This document shows, piece after piece, positions 15,873 through 27,230 of a stretch of DNA of 64,000 nt (position 1 is its first letter; the number at the start of each line of letters is the position of its first letter). Location of the stretch: positions 749,001-813,000 of the forward strand of contig NZ_VISI01000002.1 of the NCBI RefSeq assembly GCF_007827365.1, given 5' to 3'. The stretch comes from Olleya sp. Hel_I_94. Its GTDB lineage: Bacteria; Bacteroidota; Bacteroidia; Flavobacteriales; Flavobacteriaceae. A program made the translations under genes and the position numbers. A model generated the notes under the pieces. It saw only the letters and a program-made list of their open reading frames with translations, had not been told where the DNA came from and made no database searches.

Positions 15873-16988
15873 ATGCCCAACAAAAAAGACCTAAAAGAAG
15901 TTGCAAAACTGTTTTTCAAATTAGGAAGCATTGCTTTTGGTGGTCCTGCAGCGCATATTGCGATGATGGAGGACGAAGTAGTTAAAAAAAGAAAATGGAT
16001 GACACCGCAACATTTTCTGGATTTGGTTGGTGCTACTAACTTAATTCCTGGCCCAAACTCCACCGAAATGACCATGCATTGTGGACATGAAAAAGCAGGT
16101 TGGAAAGGACTAATTGTAGCCGGTTTTTGTTTTGTATTTCCTGCGGTAACCATTACCATGCTTTTTGCTTGGCTGTATCAACAATACGGACAACTCCCAA
16201 AAGTAGAACCTTTTATTTATGGTATTAAACCAGCTGTAATTGCTATTATTTTAGGAGCAGTGTATAGACTTGGTAAAAAAGCACTTAAAAACGTTCAATT
16301 GGGTATTTTAGGCGCATTAACTTTGATTGCATGTTTACTTGGTGCAAACGAAATTGTAGCGTTGTTTGCCTGCGGATTTCTAGGATTACTATTATACTTT
16401 TTTGAAAACAATAAAAATAAGCTAAACAGCTTTACACCTCTTGTGGTGCTTCAAGTAGCATTAACTCCAAGCACATTAAAAATACTTTGGACCTTTTTTA
16501 AAGTTGGTGCTTTATTATACGGAAGTGGTTATGTGTTATTTGGTTTTCTGGATGCCGAATTAGTATCTACTGGCTTACTGACTAGACAAGAATTGATAGA
16601 CGCAGTTGCTGTTGGACAATTTACACCAGGACCAGTATTATCTACTGCGACCTTTATTGGTTGGCAATTAGGAGGTTTTTGGGGAGCAATAGCTGCAACT
16701 GTTGGTATTTTCATGCCTTCCTTTGTATTTGTTGCTATATTAAATCCGTTTGTGCCTAAAATGAGACAATCTAAAGTTATTTCGGCTTTTTTAGATGCTG
16801 TAAATATAGCTGCTGTTGCTGTAATTATAGCGGTTTGTGTAGCTATGGGACAAGACACACTAACGGATTGGCGCACTATAGTCATTGCTATGGTTAGCAT
16901 ACTTTGTGTCTTTATATTTAAAAAAGTAAATAGTGCTTTTATTGTTATTGGTGGTGGGTTACTTGGGTTTTTGTTAACCTTGTTTTAG
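15873..16988 (+). CDS. chrA: Chromate transporter, two-domain CHR type
   Basis: This 371-residue inner-membrane protein contains two tandem CHR halves. The first (residues ~10-175) has the signature FGGPAAHIAMMEDEVV and GATNLIPGPNSTEM; the second (~200-371) has LYGSGYVLFGF and AVGQFTPGPVLSTATFIG. ChrA proteins export chromate by a chemiosmotic mechanism; in organisms not exposed to chromate they may handle sulfate-like anions. Seventy-eight bases separate it from the MutS-like gene, so it may have its own promoter. No other metal-resistance gene is nearby. Confidence 0.93.
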   Translation: MPNKKDLKEVAKLFFKLGSIAFGGPAAHIAMMEDEVVKKRKWMTPQHFLDLVGATNLIPGPNSTEMTMHCGHEKAGWKGLIVAGFCFVFPAVTITMLFAWLYQQYGQLPKVEPFIYGIKPAVIAIILGAVYRLGKKALKNVQLGILGALTLIACLLGANEIVALFACGFLGLLLYFFENNKNKLNSFTPLVVLQVALTPSTLKILWTFFKVGALLYGSGYVLFGFLDAELVSTGLLTRQELIDAVAVGQFTPGPVLSTATFIGWQLGGFWGAIAATVGIFMPSFVFVAILNPFVPKMRQSKVISAFLDAVNIAAVAVIIAVCVAMGQDTLTDWRTIVIAMVSILCVFIFKKVNSAFIVIGGGLLGFLLTLF

Positions 16989-17117
16989 TTCATTCTAATA
17001 TTATAAAAACTGTTGAAACATTTTTTACTCGTAAAAACCGAATCTTTAAATTGAGTTTAAAATAGCTAAATTTGTCAATAGCTGTTTAAAATAAGCCCGA
17101 AAAAAAAACACTACAAA

Positions 17118-17951
17118 ATGGCAATAGAAAACATTCCTGAAATTTACTTTAAAAATCCTACCAAAAGCAAAGACATTTTTGTGTACGATTTTAAAATGAC
17201 CAGCGATGTTGTTAAAAGTAAGGTAAATTTAAGCATGAATATGTTTAGCTTTTTACAAGTTGGAAAAAAGCAAGTCCATTTTGCTAACACCTCTAAAGCA
17301 GTTAATAGCGAACAGTCTTTATTATTAAAAAAAGGAAATTGGCTTTGGACAGAATTGCTTGATACCGAAGCGATTTACTATTGTAAACTCTTCTTTTTTT
17401 CAGAAAAAAAACTAACCGATTTTTTAAGTAAATACACCAAAAACGTTAAGCCTTACCAAGAAAAGGTGCCTTATTTTGTAATTGAAAACGATGCTTATAT
17501 TGCGTCTTTTATAAGCTCATTGTCTTCTAAAACTTTTGAAGATTCTCCGTATTGCGATGCAATATTAGCGCTTAAATTTGACGAAATATTATTGTATTTA
17601 CTAGATAAATATGGTAATGAATTTGAGCATTACTTACACGCATTAATATCTAAAGAAGTGTCGCCTTTTAAAAATATAGTAGAAGATCACGTGCATTCTA
17701 ATTTAAAATTAGAAGAAATTGCCTTTTTATGCAACATGAGTTTATCTACATTTAAAAGACATTTTACTGCAGAATACAAAAAAGCTCCAGGAAAATGGTT
17801 AAAAGATAAGCGTTTACAAAAAGCAAAAGAGTTACTACAAGGTGGCGATTTAAAAGCGTCTGATATCTATTTAGACGTTGGTTATAACAACCTTTCTAAC
17901 TTTAGTGTAGCGTTTAAAAACAAATTCGGAATTAGTCCAACCGAAATTTAA
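17118..17951 (+). CDS. AraC family transcriptional regulator
   Basis: This 277-residue regulator has an N-terminal ligand/dimerisation half (~1-165) of the type found in AraC-family pyocin/ExsA-like regulators (LLKKGNWLWTELLD) and two C-terminal HTH motifs at ~175-275: LKLEEIAFLCNMSLSTFKRH, then ASDIYLDVGYNNLSNFSVAF and KFGISPTE. It precedes an AldB-type aldehyde dehydrogenase on the same strand with a 208-base gap that contains its own -7 box, so it may activate that gene. Effector unknown. Confidence 0.93.
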   Translation: MAIENIPEIYFKNPTKSKDIFVYDFKMTSDVVKSKVNLSMNMFSFLQVGKKQVHFANTSKAVNSEQSLLLKKGNWLWTELLDTEAIYYCKLFFFSEKKLTDFLSKYTKNVKPYQEKVPYFVIENDAYIASFISSLSSKTFEDSPYCDAILALKFDEILLYLLDKYGNEFEHYLHALISKEVSPFKNIVEDHVHSNLKLEEIAFLCNMSLSTFKRHFTAEYKKAPGKWLKDKRLQKAKELLQGGDLKASDIYLDVGYNNLSNFSVAFKNKFGISPTEI

Positions 17952-18092
17952 ATATTTCTATTTTATTTTAAACTACTAAAAATCAATGTTTTAATAATTG
18001 ATTAAGATTTAATTAACACTGGATCTTACTATTTGGACTGTTTTCATAAGTTATTGAACCGTATCAATAAATACAAAGCCTCTCCTCCATTC

Positions 18093-18100
18093 TATCTTTG
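18093..18100 (+). promoter_or_regulatory. Predicted -7 box of the aldehyde dehydrogenase gene
   Basis: TATCTTTG fits TAnnTTTG and lies 60 bases before the start codon. The expected TTG is missing 19-20 bases upstream, which suits a promoter that needs an activator such as the adjacent AraC-type protein. Confidence 0.5.
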
Positions 18101-18159
18101 TACCATAATTAAAATGCTTGTCGCAAAGCATATATTCACATTAAAAAAAACTTATAATT

Positions 18160-19662
18160 ATGGCAAATGTAACAAAACCCGAATTTAAAGAAAGATATGG
18201 AAACTTTATTGGAGGAAAATTTGTAGACCCAGTAAAAGGGCAATATTTTGAAAACAGATCTCCTGTAGATGGTAAAGTATTTACACAAGCAGCACGATCA
18301 ACACAAGAAGATATCGATCTTGCTTTAGATGCAGCACACGAGGCATTTCCTGCTTGGAGTAACACGTCGGCAACAGAACGTAGTAACGCGTTATTAAAAA
18401 TTGCTCAGGTTATGGAAGATAACTTAGAGTATTTAGCATCTTTAGAAACCATTGATAACGGTAAACCAATCCGTGAGTCTCTTGCAGCAGATATCCCTTA
18501 TTGTATTGATCATTTCCGCTATTTTGCAGGTGTAATTCGTGCAGATGAAGGAAGTATTTCAGAACATGATAAAGATACAGTAAGTATCGTATTACACGAA
18601 GCTGTTGGTGTAGTTGGAGAGATTATCCCATGGAATTTCCCAATGTTAATGCTAGCCTGGAAAATTGCTCCAGCTTTAGCAGCAGGTTGTACAGCAGTTG
18701 TAAAACCAGCAGAACAAACACCTACAAGTGTTATGATGTTAATGGAACTTATTGGTGATATTTTACCAGCAGGTGTATTAAATATTGTAACTGGTTTTGG
18801 TAAAGAAGCTGGTGCAGCATTAGCAACATCAAACAGAATTGCTAAATTATCATTCACAGGTTCTACAGAAACTGGACGTACAGTATTACATAATGCAGCC
18901 GAAAACATTATTCCTGTAACTATGGAATTAGGTGGTAAATCGCCAAACATTTTCTTCCCATCTGTAGCAGCTCAAGACGATGAGTTTTTTAGTAAAGCTA
19001 TTGAAGGTGCATTAATGTTTGCTTTAAATCAAGGTGAAATTTGTACCTCTCCTTCTCGTATTTTAGTACACGAAGATATTGCAGATCGCTTTGTTGAAAA
19101 AATGCAAGAACGTTTAAAATTAGTTAAACCAGGAAACCCATTAGATCCAGAAATAATGATTGGTTCTCAGGTATCTAAAGCGCAATACGAAAAAATACTA
19201 AACTATATTAAAATTGGTATTGAAGAAGGTGCTGCTGTTTTAGCTGGTGGTGAAGCTGGTAACTATGAAGGTGAATTAGCCGAAGGTTACTACGTACAGC
19301 CAACCGTTTTAAAAGGAGATAACAAAATGCGCGTCTTCCAAGAAGAAATTTTTGGTCCTGTTGTAGCCTTAACAACGTTTAAAACTACAGAAGAAGCTAT
19401 TGCTATCGCAAACGATACACCTTACGGTTTAGGTGCTGGTGTTTGGTCTAGAGATGCTCACGAATTATACCAAGTACCACGTGCTATACAAGCAGGTAGA
19501 GTTTGGGTAAACCAATACAATACCTATCCTGCGCACGCACCATTTGGTGGAGTTAAAGAATCTGGTTTTGGTCGTGAAAACCATAAAATGGCATTAGATC
19601 ATTACCGTGTTGTAAAAAACATGTTAATCTCTTATGATAAAAAGCCAATGGGCTTCTTTTAA
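18160..19662 (+). CDS. NAD-dependent aldehyde dehydrogenase, AldB/ExaC type
   Basis: This 500-residue cytoplasmic enzyme oxidises aldehydes such as acetaldehyde to acids with NAD(P)+. The catalytic cysteine is Cys295 in [11 protein letters not shown], whose context matches the AldB/ExaC/AcoD branch (usually QGEVCTCPSR), and the general base is Glu256 in [32 protein letters not shown] near residue 150 is the conserved cofactor/substrate segment. The length is standard. The gene follows an AraC-type regulator and has a predicted promoter and a terminator of its own. Confidence 0.95.
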   Translation: MANVTKPEFKERYGNFIGGKFVDPVKGQYFENRSPVDGKVFTQAARSTQEDIDLALDAAHEAFPAWSNTSATERSNALLKIAQVMEDNLEYLASLETIDNGKPIRESLAADIPYCIDHFRYFAGVIRADEGSISEHDKDTVSIVLHEAVGVVGEIIPWNFPMLMLAWKIAPALAAGCTAVVKPAEQTPTSVMMLMELIGDILPAGVLNIVTGFGKEAGAALATSNRIAKLSFTGSTETGRTVLHNAAENIIPVTMELGGKSPNIFFPSVAAQDDEFFSKAIEGALMFALNQGEICTSPSRILVHEDIADRFVEKMQERLKLVKPGNPLDPEIMIGSQVSKAQYEKILNYIKIGIEEGAAVLAGGEAGNYEGELAEGYYVQPTVLKGDNKMRVFQEEIFGPVVALTTFKTTEEAIAIANDTPYGLGAGVWSRDAHELYQVPRAIQAGRVWVNQYNTYPAHAPFGGVKESGFGRENHKMALDHYRVVKNMLISYDKKPMGFF

Positions 19663-19689
19663 TTAAGAAACAACTATAGATTTTTATAT

Positions 19690-19715
19690 AAAACCTCAGA
19701 TTTGTCTGGGGTTTT
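19690..19715 (+). terminator. Intrinsic terminator after the aldehyde dehydrogenase
   Basis: AAAACC-x-CAGA / TCTG-x-GGTTTT has a TTTG loop, one mismatch and T-rich sequence after it. Confidence 0.75.
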
Positions 19716-19841
19716 ATTGTTTTACAAACTAGACACAAGCCTCACAAACTCACGTTAAAACACAATTAACCGCTTTAACTTTATCTCTTTTTGATGCTGT
19801 AAAATTTAATATTACCTTTATAACAACACACTAACATACCA

Positions 19842-20031
19842 CAAGATTTAAATTGCGAAATTATAGAACTTGACTATATTAAAGTGGACGAGAAGCAAAA
19901 AAACGAAAACACTAGGAATATATGCTTGTGCTGACAATACTAACAGATTTAGGTCTGTTACCAATGCAGTATCCTCTGGTAATCTTGCTGGATCGATGTT
20001 AAATATGGAATTGTCGCATGAAGATTTTTAA
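19842..20031 (+). pseudogene. Remnant of a thioredoxin-reductase-like flavoprotein
   Basis: Two open stretches in different frames match the end of TrxB-like NAD(P)/FAD oxidoreductases. From 19842 the translation runs QDLNCEIIELDYIKVDE, equivalent to the strand before the C-terminal FAD motif. After a frameshift near 19911-19916 it continues from 19915 as GIYACADNTNRFRSVTNAV, corresponding to the GI(F/Y)ACGDN FAD-binding motif, and ends HEDF-stop at 20029-20031. The rest of the gene (about 250 residues) is missing. The Gly of ACGDN is Ala here, another sign of decay. It lies beside the peroxide-defence genes. Confidence 0.75.
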
Positions 20032-20055
20032 CTAAAATATTTCCGTTTAGAATAT

Positions 20056-20086
20056 AAAAAAACCTCAGATGCGTCTTAGGTTTTTT
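20056..20086. terminator. Hairpin terminator between the remnant and the ankyrin gene
   Basis: AAAAAACCT-x-AGA / TCT-x-AGGTTTTTT has a TGCG loop and A/T runs on both sides. It probably once ended the decayed flavoprotein gene and may now terminate the leftward ankyrin gene. Confidence 0.75.
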
Positions 20087-20137
20087 AAATCAATATGTTC
20101 TATTCACTATGGAAATGTCTACTTAAAGCGGATTGTA

Positions 20138-20605
20138 TCACTTTAAAAGATCAACAATCTCGATGAATCCTTTTTCTGAAGCATAATCCAAAGCAGTTTT
20201 ACCTTCATTATCTTTTATAGTAGCATCTGCTTTATGTTCTATTAATAATCGTACAATGTCTATTTTATTGTATTGCGTTGCAAAAGTTAATGCTGTTGTT
20301 CCGTTGTTGTTTACTGCATTTAAGTCTGCTCCATTTTCAATTAAATATTTCGCAAAAGCTACATTTCCTTTAAAACTAACACCAATTAAAGCAGTATTTC
20401 CAGACGCATCTTTAGCGTTAATAGGCGCATTATGTTCTACTAAAACTTTGGTTGCAGCTTCGTTATCAAAATAGGTTGCCAGAATTAATGGTGTAAATCC
20501 ACGCTGGTCTTTTGCTTCGGCTAATTGTGGGTTTTCATTTAATAGTGCTTTTAAGGTAGCTGTATCATTATTTTTAATACTTTCAAAAACTTTATCTGTA
20601 TTCAT
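20138..20605 (-). CDS. Ankyrin-repeat protein linked to catalase
   Basis: This 155-residue protein is built of four to five ankyrin repeats with the consensus GxTPLxxAxxxx (for example GFTPLILATYFDN, GNTALIGVSFKGN, GTTALTFATQYNK, GKTALDYASEKG). It has no signal peptide, so it is cytoplasmic. Ankyrin repeats bind other proteins. It is the gene immediately downstream of katG on the same strand; in Pseudomonas aeruginosa an ankyrin protein (AnkB) encoded behind a catalase gene is needed for full catalase activity, and a similar helper role is plausible here. A strong terminator between katG and this gene implies partial read-through or a separate promoter. Confidence 0.9.
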   Translation of the reverse strand: MNTDKVFESIKNNDTATLKALLNENPQLAEAKDQRGFTPLILATYFDNEAATKVLVEHNAPINAKDASGNTALIGVSFKGNVAFAKYLIENGADLNAVNNNGTTALTFATQYNKIDIVRLLIEHKADATIKDNEGKTALDYASEKGFIEIVDLLK

Positions 20606-20721
20606 TTTGTTTCATTTTTACTGTTATTAAAAGCTGTCTGAATCTATATTCTTAATGCGATTCAAAATATAAAACCTTAGGTTTCAACTTAAAAAACTTC
20701 ATTTAAATTATTAATAATCAA

Positions 20722-20758
20722 TAAAAAAGGAATGGATTTCACATAAATCCATTCCTTT
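20722..20758 (-). terminator. Intrinsic terminator of katG
   Basis: A perfect 14-base stem, AAAGGAATGGATTT (20726-20739) with AAATCCATTCCTTT (20745-20758), has a 5-base loop. On the minus strand it is followed by a T-run and lies 20 bases after the katG stop. Confidence 0.92.
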
Positions 20759-20778
20759 ATATTATATATCATCGTCTT

Positions 20779-23055
<2,277 letters not shown>

Positions 23056-23077
23056 TTATAAATTTACTATTAAAAAA

Positions 23078-23113
23078 ATTGATTGTTACTATTTTAGAAT
23101 AGGTTTTACTTAT
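23078..23113. promoter_or_regulatory. Candidate OxyR-type operator between katG and tpx
   Basis: Four spaced tetramers read ATTG-N7-CTAT-N6-ATAG-N7-TTAT. The OxyR consensus is ATAG-N7-CTAT-N7-ATAG-N7-CTAT, so 14 of 16 key bases agree with one spacer short by a base. TAAATTTA at 23059-23066 is a possible -7-like box for katG. OxyR control of katG-like and tpx genes is known in Bacteroides; no oxyR gene is in the window. Confidence 0.4.
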
Positions 23114-23224
23114 CGGATGTATAAAACTCAATAGTTTAAAATTATTTGATAATATTTTGCTAACATTGATTGTGACACCTCATTATTACTTATTTTTACT
23201 TGCTTAACAAAAAAATCAATAAAA

Positions 23225-23731
23225 ATGGCTAAAATAACATTAGGAGGCACTCCTGTTGAAACTATAGGACAATTACCAAAAATCGGAGAAAAAGCTCCAG
23301 ATTTTACTTTAACACTTAGCGACTTATCGATTCAAAAATTATCGGACTTTGAAGGCCATAAAGTGGTATTAAACATTTTTCCGAGTGTAGATACTGGTAC
23401 ATGCGCAACTTCTGTAAGATCATTTAATAAAGAAGCTGCTGAGATGGATAATACTAAAGTACTTTGTATCTCTAGAGATTTACCATTTGCTCAAGCACGT
23501 TTTTGTGGTGCAGAAGGTATTGATAACGTTATGATGTTATCTGATTTTAAAACGGGACAATTTGGTAAAGATTATGGTTTAGAATTTGCATCTGGTCCTT
23601 TTGAAGGGTTACACTCTAGATGTGTTGTGGTTTTAGATGAAAATGGAATTGTACAATATACAGAGCAAGTACAAGAAGTGGCTGACGAGCCTAATTATAA
23701 AGCGTCACTTTACGCATTATTAGATGAGTAA
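23225..23731 (+). CDS. tpx: Thiol peroxidase (Tpx, atypical 2-Cys peroxiredoxin)
   Basis: This 168-residue peroxidase has the peroxidatic Cys60 in VDTGTCATSVR and the resolving Cys94 in ARFCGAEGI, the arrangement of bacterial Tpx. It reduces alkyl hydroperoxides and hydrogen peroxide with thioredoxin as donor. No signal peptide is evident, so it acts in the cytoplasm. A weak promoter is visible as TTG at 23170-23172 and TATTTTTA at 23191-23198. The gene overlaps the next one by 8 bases, so tpx begins an operon that continues into the diacylglycerol kinase gene. Shared control with divergent katG is likely. Confidence 0.96.
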   Translation: MAKITLGGTPVETIGQLPKIGEKAPDFTLTLSDLSIQKLSDFEGHKVVLNIFPSVDTGTCATSVRSFNKEAAEMDNTKVLCISRDLPFAQARFCGAEGIDNVMMLSDFKTGQFGKDYGLEFASGPFEGLHSRCVVVLDENGIVQYTEQVQEVADEPNYKASLYALLDE

Positions 23732-24092
23732 AAAAGAACCATTTATAATTAATCGTTTAAAAAGTGTTGGGTATGCCTTTAAAGGCATGCTCTTACTTTT
23801 AAAAACAGAAGCCAGTATACAAATACAATTTTGTATTGCTATTATTGTTACTATCACTGGTTTTGTTTTAAACATCACCTCTACCGAGTGGATTATGCAA
23901 TGCTTTGCAATAGGCTTGGTCATGAGTGTAGAAGGTGTAAATACTGCTATTGAGGCTATTGCAGATTTTATACATCCAGAACATCACGAAAAAATTGGTT
24001 TTATTAAAGACATTGCTGCAGGTGCTGTTTTTATGGCATCCATAGCTGCTACAATCATTGGTTTGATTATTTATATCCCAAAGCTATTTTAA
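23724..24092 (+). CDS. Diacylglycerol/undecaprenol kinase (DgkA family)
   Basis: This 122-residue inner-membrane enzyme has three hydrophobic helices. The DgkA motif E-x-x-N-T-A-I-E is present in VEGVNTAIEAIAD, followed by FIKDIAAGAVFMAS, the conserved KD-AAGAV segment. The family phosphorylates diacylglycerol or undecaprenol to recycle lipid carriers for cell-wall synthesis. Its start overlaps the tpx stop codon (ATGAGTAA), indicating translational coupling. The order tpx-dgk-ftsK is one I associate with Flavobacteriaceae. Confidence 0.92.
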   Translation: MSKKEPFIINRLKSVGYAFKGMLLLLKTEASIQIQFCIAIIVTITGFVLNITSTEWIMQCFAIGLVMSVEGVNTAIEAIADFIHPEHHEKIGFIKDIAAGAVFMASIAATIIGLIIYIPKLF

Positions 24093-24152
24093 ACAATTAT
24101 CCATTAGGATAAACGTTAACTATTTGTATTTTTACGCAAATTAAACCCAAAA

Positions 24153-26576
24153 ATGGCGAAAGCAAAAAAACAAACTAAAACAAAAAAGAAAGTCGGTTTA
24201 AAAAAACCTGACTTAACCCTAACTAGTCAGCAAAAACTAGTCTTAGGTAGCTTTTTAATAATTTTAGGTGTCTTGTTTTTTATATCCTTTTTATCCTATT
24301 TATTTACAGGTAAAATTGACCAAAGTGCCTTAACCGAATTTTCTTCTAGAGAGGTAGAAACCCAAAATTGGTTAAGTAAACTAGGTGCTTGGATTAGCGA
24401 TCTATTTATCCAACGTGGTTTTGGTATAGCAGCTTTTATATTTTCTGGTCTTACCTTTTTGTCAGGAGTCTACGTGCTTACTGACTTAAACAAATCTAAA
24501 TTACGTAAACATTGGTTTTGGGGCATTTTAGTTGTTATTTGGTTTTCAGTTTTATTCGGCTTTTTTGCTCATAAAAATGATGTATTAAGCGGAACCATTG
24601 GTTTTGAAATTAATAGCTTTTTCCAAGATTATATTGGTAAAATTGGAACTATATTATTATTAGCTTTTGCTTTTATTAGCTATTTAGCCATTCGTTTTAA
24701 ATTTACACCACAACGTATAGCAGCTATCTTTAAAAATGCTAGAAAGAATATTAAGGACGATTTTAAAGATGATTTTGTTCCTGTAGATAATTCGTATTCA
24801 GACGAAGCTGAAGCTATGAAGTCTGCTTTTGAAGTAGATAAAAAAGTTGAACCTACAATTTCAAACCATTCAAAAATAGAAACCACAAATAATATAGAAC
24901 TAACGCAAGAAGTTAGTACGCCTGAGGTCTCTTCAAAAGAAATAAAAACAGAAATAACAACGCCTGAGATTGAAATAGAAGAACCTCAAGTAGAAATTGA
25001 GGTAGAATCTGTTACAGAAGAAATATCAGAAACTGATAATCTTGCCAATAAGTTAGTAGAAGATTTTGGGCAGTTTGATCCTACTTTAGAATTGGGTAAA
25101 TTTCAATTTCCGCCTTTAGACTTACTTAAAAAGTATGATAACGAAGGCGTTACAATCAACCAAGAAGAATTAGAAGAAAATAAAAACCGAATTGTTGACA
25201 CTTTAAATAATTACAAAATTGGAATTGCTAGTATTAAAGCTACCATTGGACCAACAGTCACGTTATATGAAATTGTTCCGGAAGCTGGAATCAGAATTTC
25301 AAAAATCAAAAATTTAGAAGATGACATTGCTTTATCATTGTCTGCTTTAGGTATACGTATTATTGCACCAATTCCTGGAAAAGGAACCATTGGTATTGAA
25401 GTGCCTAATAAAAATGCAACCATCGTTTCCATGCGCTCTGTAATTGCATCTCAAAAATTTCAGAAAACCGAAATGCATTTACCAATAGCAATTGGTAAAA
25501 CAATTAGTAATGAAACTTTAGTCATTGACTTGGCTAAAATGCCACACTTACTAATGGCTGGAGCAACAGGTCAAGGTAAATCGGTAGGTTTAAATGCTGT
25601 ATTAACATCGTTATTATACAAAAAGCATCCTGCTGAAGTCAAGTTTGTTTTAGTCGATCCAAAAAAGGTAGAATTAACCTTATTTAATAAGATAGAACGA
25701 CACTATTTAGCAAAACTTCCGGATGAAGCTGAAGCTATTATAACAGACAATACCAAAGTAATTCACACGTTAAACTCGCTGTGTATAGAAATGGATAATC
25801 GTTACGAAATGCTTAAAAACGCACTGTGTCGTAACATTGTTGAATATAACACCAAGTTTAAAGCGCGTAAATTAAATCCAAACGAAGGTCATGCTTACCT
25901 ACCCTATATTGTATTAGTAGTCGATGAGTTTGCAGATTTAATTATGACCGCAGGAAAAGAGGTAGAAACACCTGTTGCACGTTTAGCACAATTAGCTCGT
26001 GCAATTGGGATTCACTTAATTATTGCAACTCAACGTCCTTCTGTAAACGTTATTACAGGTATAATTAAAGCTAACTTCCCAGCACGTATTGCTTTTAGAG
26101 TATCTAGTAAAATAGACTCTAGAACCATTTTAGATGCAGGTGGAGCAGATCAATTAATTGGACGTGGAGACATGTTATATACACAAGGTAATGATATGAT
26201 ACGTATCCAATGTGCTTTTGTTGACACTCCAGAAGTTGAAAAAATTGTAGATTTTATTGGTAATCAAAAAGCTTATCCAGATGCTTATTTATTACCAGAG
26301 TATGTTGGTGAAGAAAGTGGCACAAGTCTTGATATAGATATATCTGAGAGAGATGTTTTATTTAAAGATGCTGCCGAAATTATTGTGACAGCTCAACAAG
26401 GGTCTGCTTCTTTACTACAACGTAAATTAAAATTAGGTTACAATCGTGCAGGTCGTTTAATTGACCAATTAGAAGCAGCAGGAATTGTAGGTGGATTTGA
26501 AGGTAGTAAAGCAAGACAGGTTTTAGTTGTAGATTTAGTAGCTCTTGATCAACTATTAGAAAACGAAAAAAAATAA
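24153..26576 (+). CDS. ftsK: DNA translocase FtsK
   Basis: FtsK pumps DNA at the division septum and coordinates chromosome dimer resolution. This 807-residue protein has an N-terminal membrane domain with about four helices (residues ~25-185), a short acidic linker (~200-300), then alpha/beta motor domains with Walker A GATGQGKS at 470-477 and Walker B VVDEFADL with Asp591-Glu592, and a C-terminal winged-helix gamma domain (~735-800: LLQRKLKLGYNRAGRLIDQL) that reads the orienting DNA sequences. LolA and LptG genes follow closely, forming a cell-envelope operon. Confidence 0.97.
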   Translation: MAKAKKQTKTKKKVGLKKPDLTLTSQQKLVLGSFLIILGVLFFISFLSYLFTGKIDQSALTEFSSREVETQNWLSKLGAWISDLFIQRGFGIAAFIFSGLTFLSGVYVLTDLNKSKLRKHWFWGILVVIWFSVLFGFFAHKNDVLSGTIGFEINSFFQDYIGKIGTILLLAFAFISYLAIRFKFTPQRIAAIFKNARKNIKDDFKDDFVPVDNSYSDEAEAMKSAFEVDKKVEPTISNHSKIETTNNIELTQEVSTPEVSSKEIKTEITTPEIEIEEPQVEIEVESVTEEISETDNLANKLVEDFGQFDPTLELGKFQFPPLDLLKKYDNEGVTINQEELEENKNRIVDTLNNYKIGIASIKATIGPTVTLYEIVPEAGIRISKIKNLEDDIALSLSALGIRIIAPIPGKGTIGIEVPNKNATIVSMRSVIASQKFQKTEMHLPIAIGKTISNETLVIDLAKMPHLLMAGATGQGKSVGLNAVLTSLLYKKHPAEVKFVLVDPKKVELTLFNKIERHYLAKLPDEAEAIITDNTKVIHTLNSLCIEMDNRYEMLKNALCRNIVEYNTKFKARKLNPNEGHAYLPYIVLVVDEFADLIMTAGKEVETPVARLAQLARAIGIHLIIATQRPSVNVITGIIKANFPARIAFRVSSKIDSRTILDAGGADQLIGRGDMLYTQGNDMIRIQCAFVDTPEVEKIVDFIGNQKAYPDAYLLPEYVGEESGTSLDIDISERDVLFKDAAEIIVTAQQGSASLLQRKLKLGYNRAGRLIDQLEAAGIVGGFEGSKARQVLVVDLVALDQLLENEKK

Positions 26577-26588
26577 ATTACACTTAAA

Positions 26589-27224
26589 ATGAAAAAATTA
26601 TTAGTATTATTTTTATTAGCTACAAGTAGCATTTTTGCGCAGGATGACCAAGCAAATAAACTGCTAAACGAAGTTTCAAACAAAGCTAAAAGTTACAACA
26701 ATATTTCTATTGCTTTTAAATACGTTTTAGAAAATACTGAAGAAAACATAAAACAAGAAACCAAAGGTGACGTTGTCATGGAAGGTGATAAATACCGTTT
26801 AAATATTTTAGGTATTACGCGTATTTATGATGGTCAAAACATTTATAGTATAAGTCCAGAAGATGAAGAGGTTACTGTATCTAAAGGAAGTGATCAAGAT
26901 GAAAGCACGATTACACCTAGTAAAATGTTAACGTTTTACAAGGAAGGTTTTACTTTTAAAATGGATATTGTACAAGATGTTAATGGTAGAAAAATCCAAT
27001 ACATTAAACTAACACCAATGGATTCTAATTCCGAAATTAAATATGTTTTGTTAGGTATTGATACTAAGACGAAGCACATCTATAGATTAATAGAAGTTGG
27101 AAATAACGGAACAAAAACAACTTTGACTGTTAATTCTTTTAAAACTAATGAGACTTTATCAAAATCCTTATTTACCTTTGACAAAAATAAATTTAAGGAC
27201 TATTACATCAATAAACTGGATTAA
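26589..27224 (+). CDS. LolA-like outer-membrane lipoprotein carrier
   Basis: This 211-residue periplasmic protein has a signal peptide at residues 1-18 (SSIFAQ). The mature part has the LolA pattern: an N-terminal helix (ANKLLNEVSNKAKSYNNISI), KGDVVMEGDKYRLNI, IYDGQNIYSISPEDEEV, and KYVLLGIDTKTKHIYRL. LolA-type carriers ferry lipoproteins from the inner to the outer membrane. It starts 12 bases after ftsK and 6 bases before lptG, so the three are co-transcribed. Sequence similarity to the proteobacterial LolA is low, as usual in Bacteroidota. Confidence 0.9.
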   Translation: MKKLLVLFLLATSSIFAQDDQANKLLNEVSNKAKSYNNISIAFKYVLENTEENIKQETKGDVVMEGDKYRLNILGITRIYDGQNIYSISPEDEEVTVSKGSDQDESTITPSKMLTFYKEGFTFKMDIVQDVNGRKIQYIKLTPMDSNSEIKYVLLGIDTKTKHIYRLIEVGNNGTKTTLTVNSFKTNETLSKSLFTFDKNKFKDYYINKLD

Positions 27225-27230
27225 TTCTAA

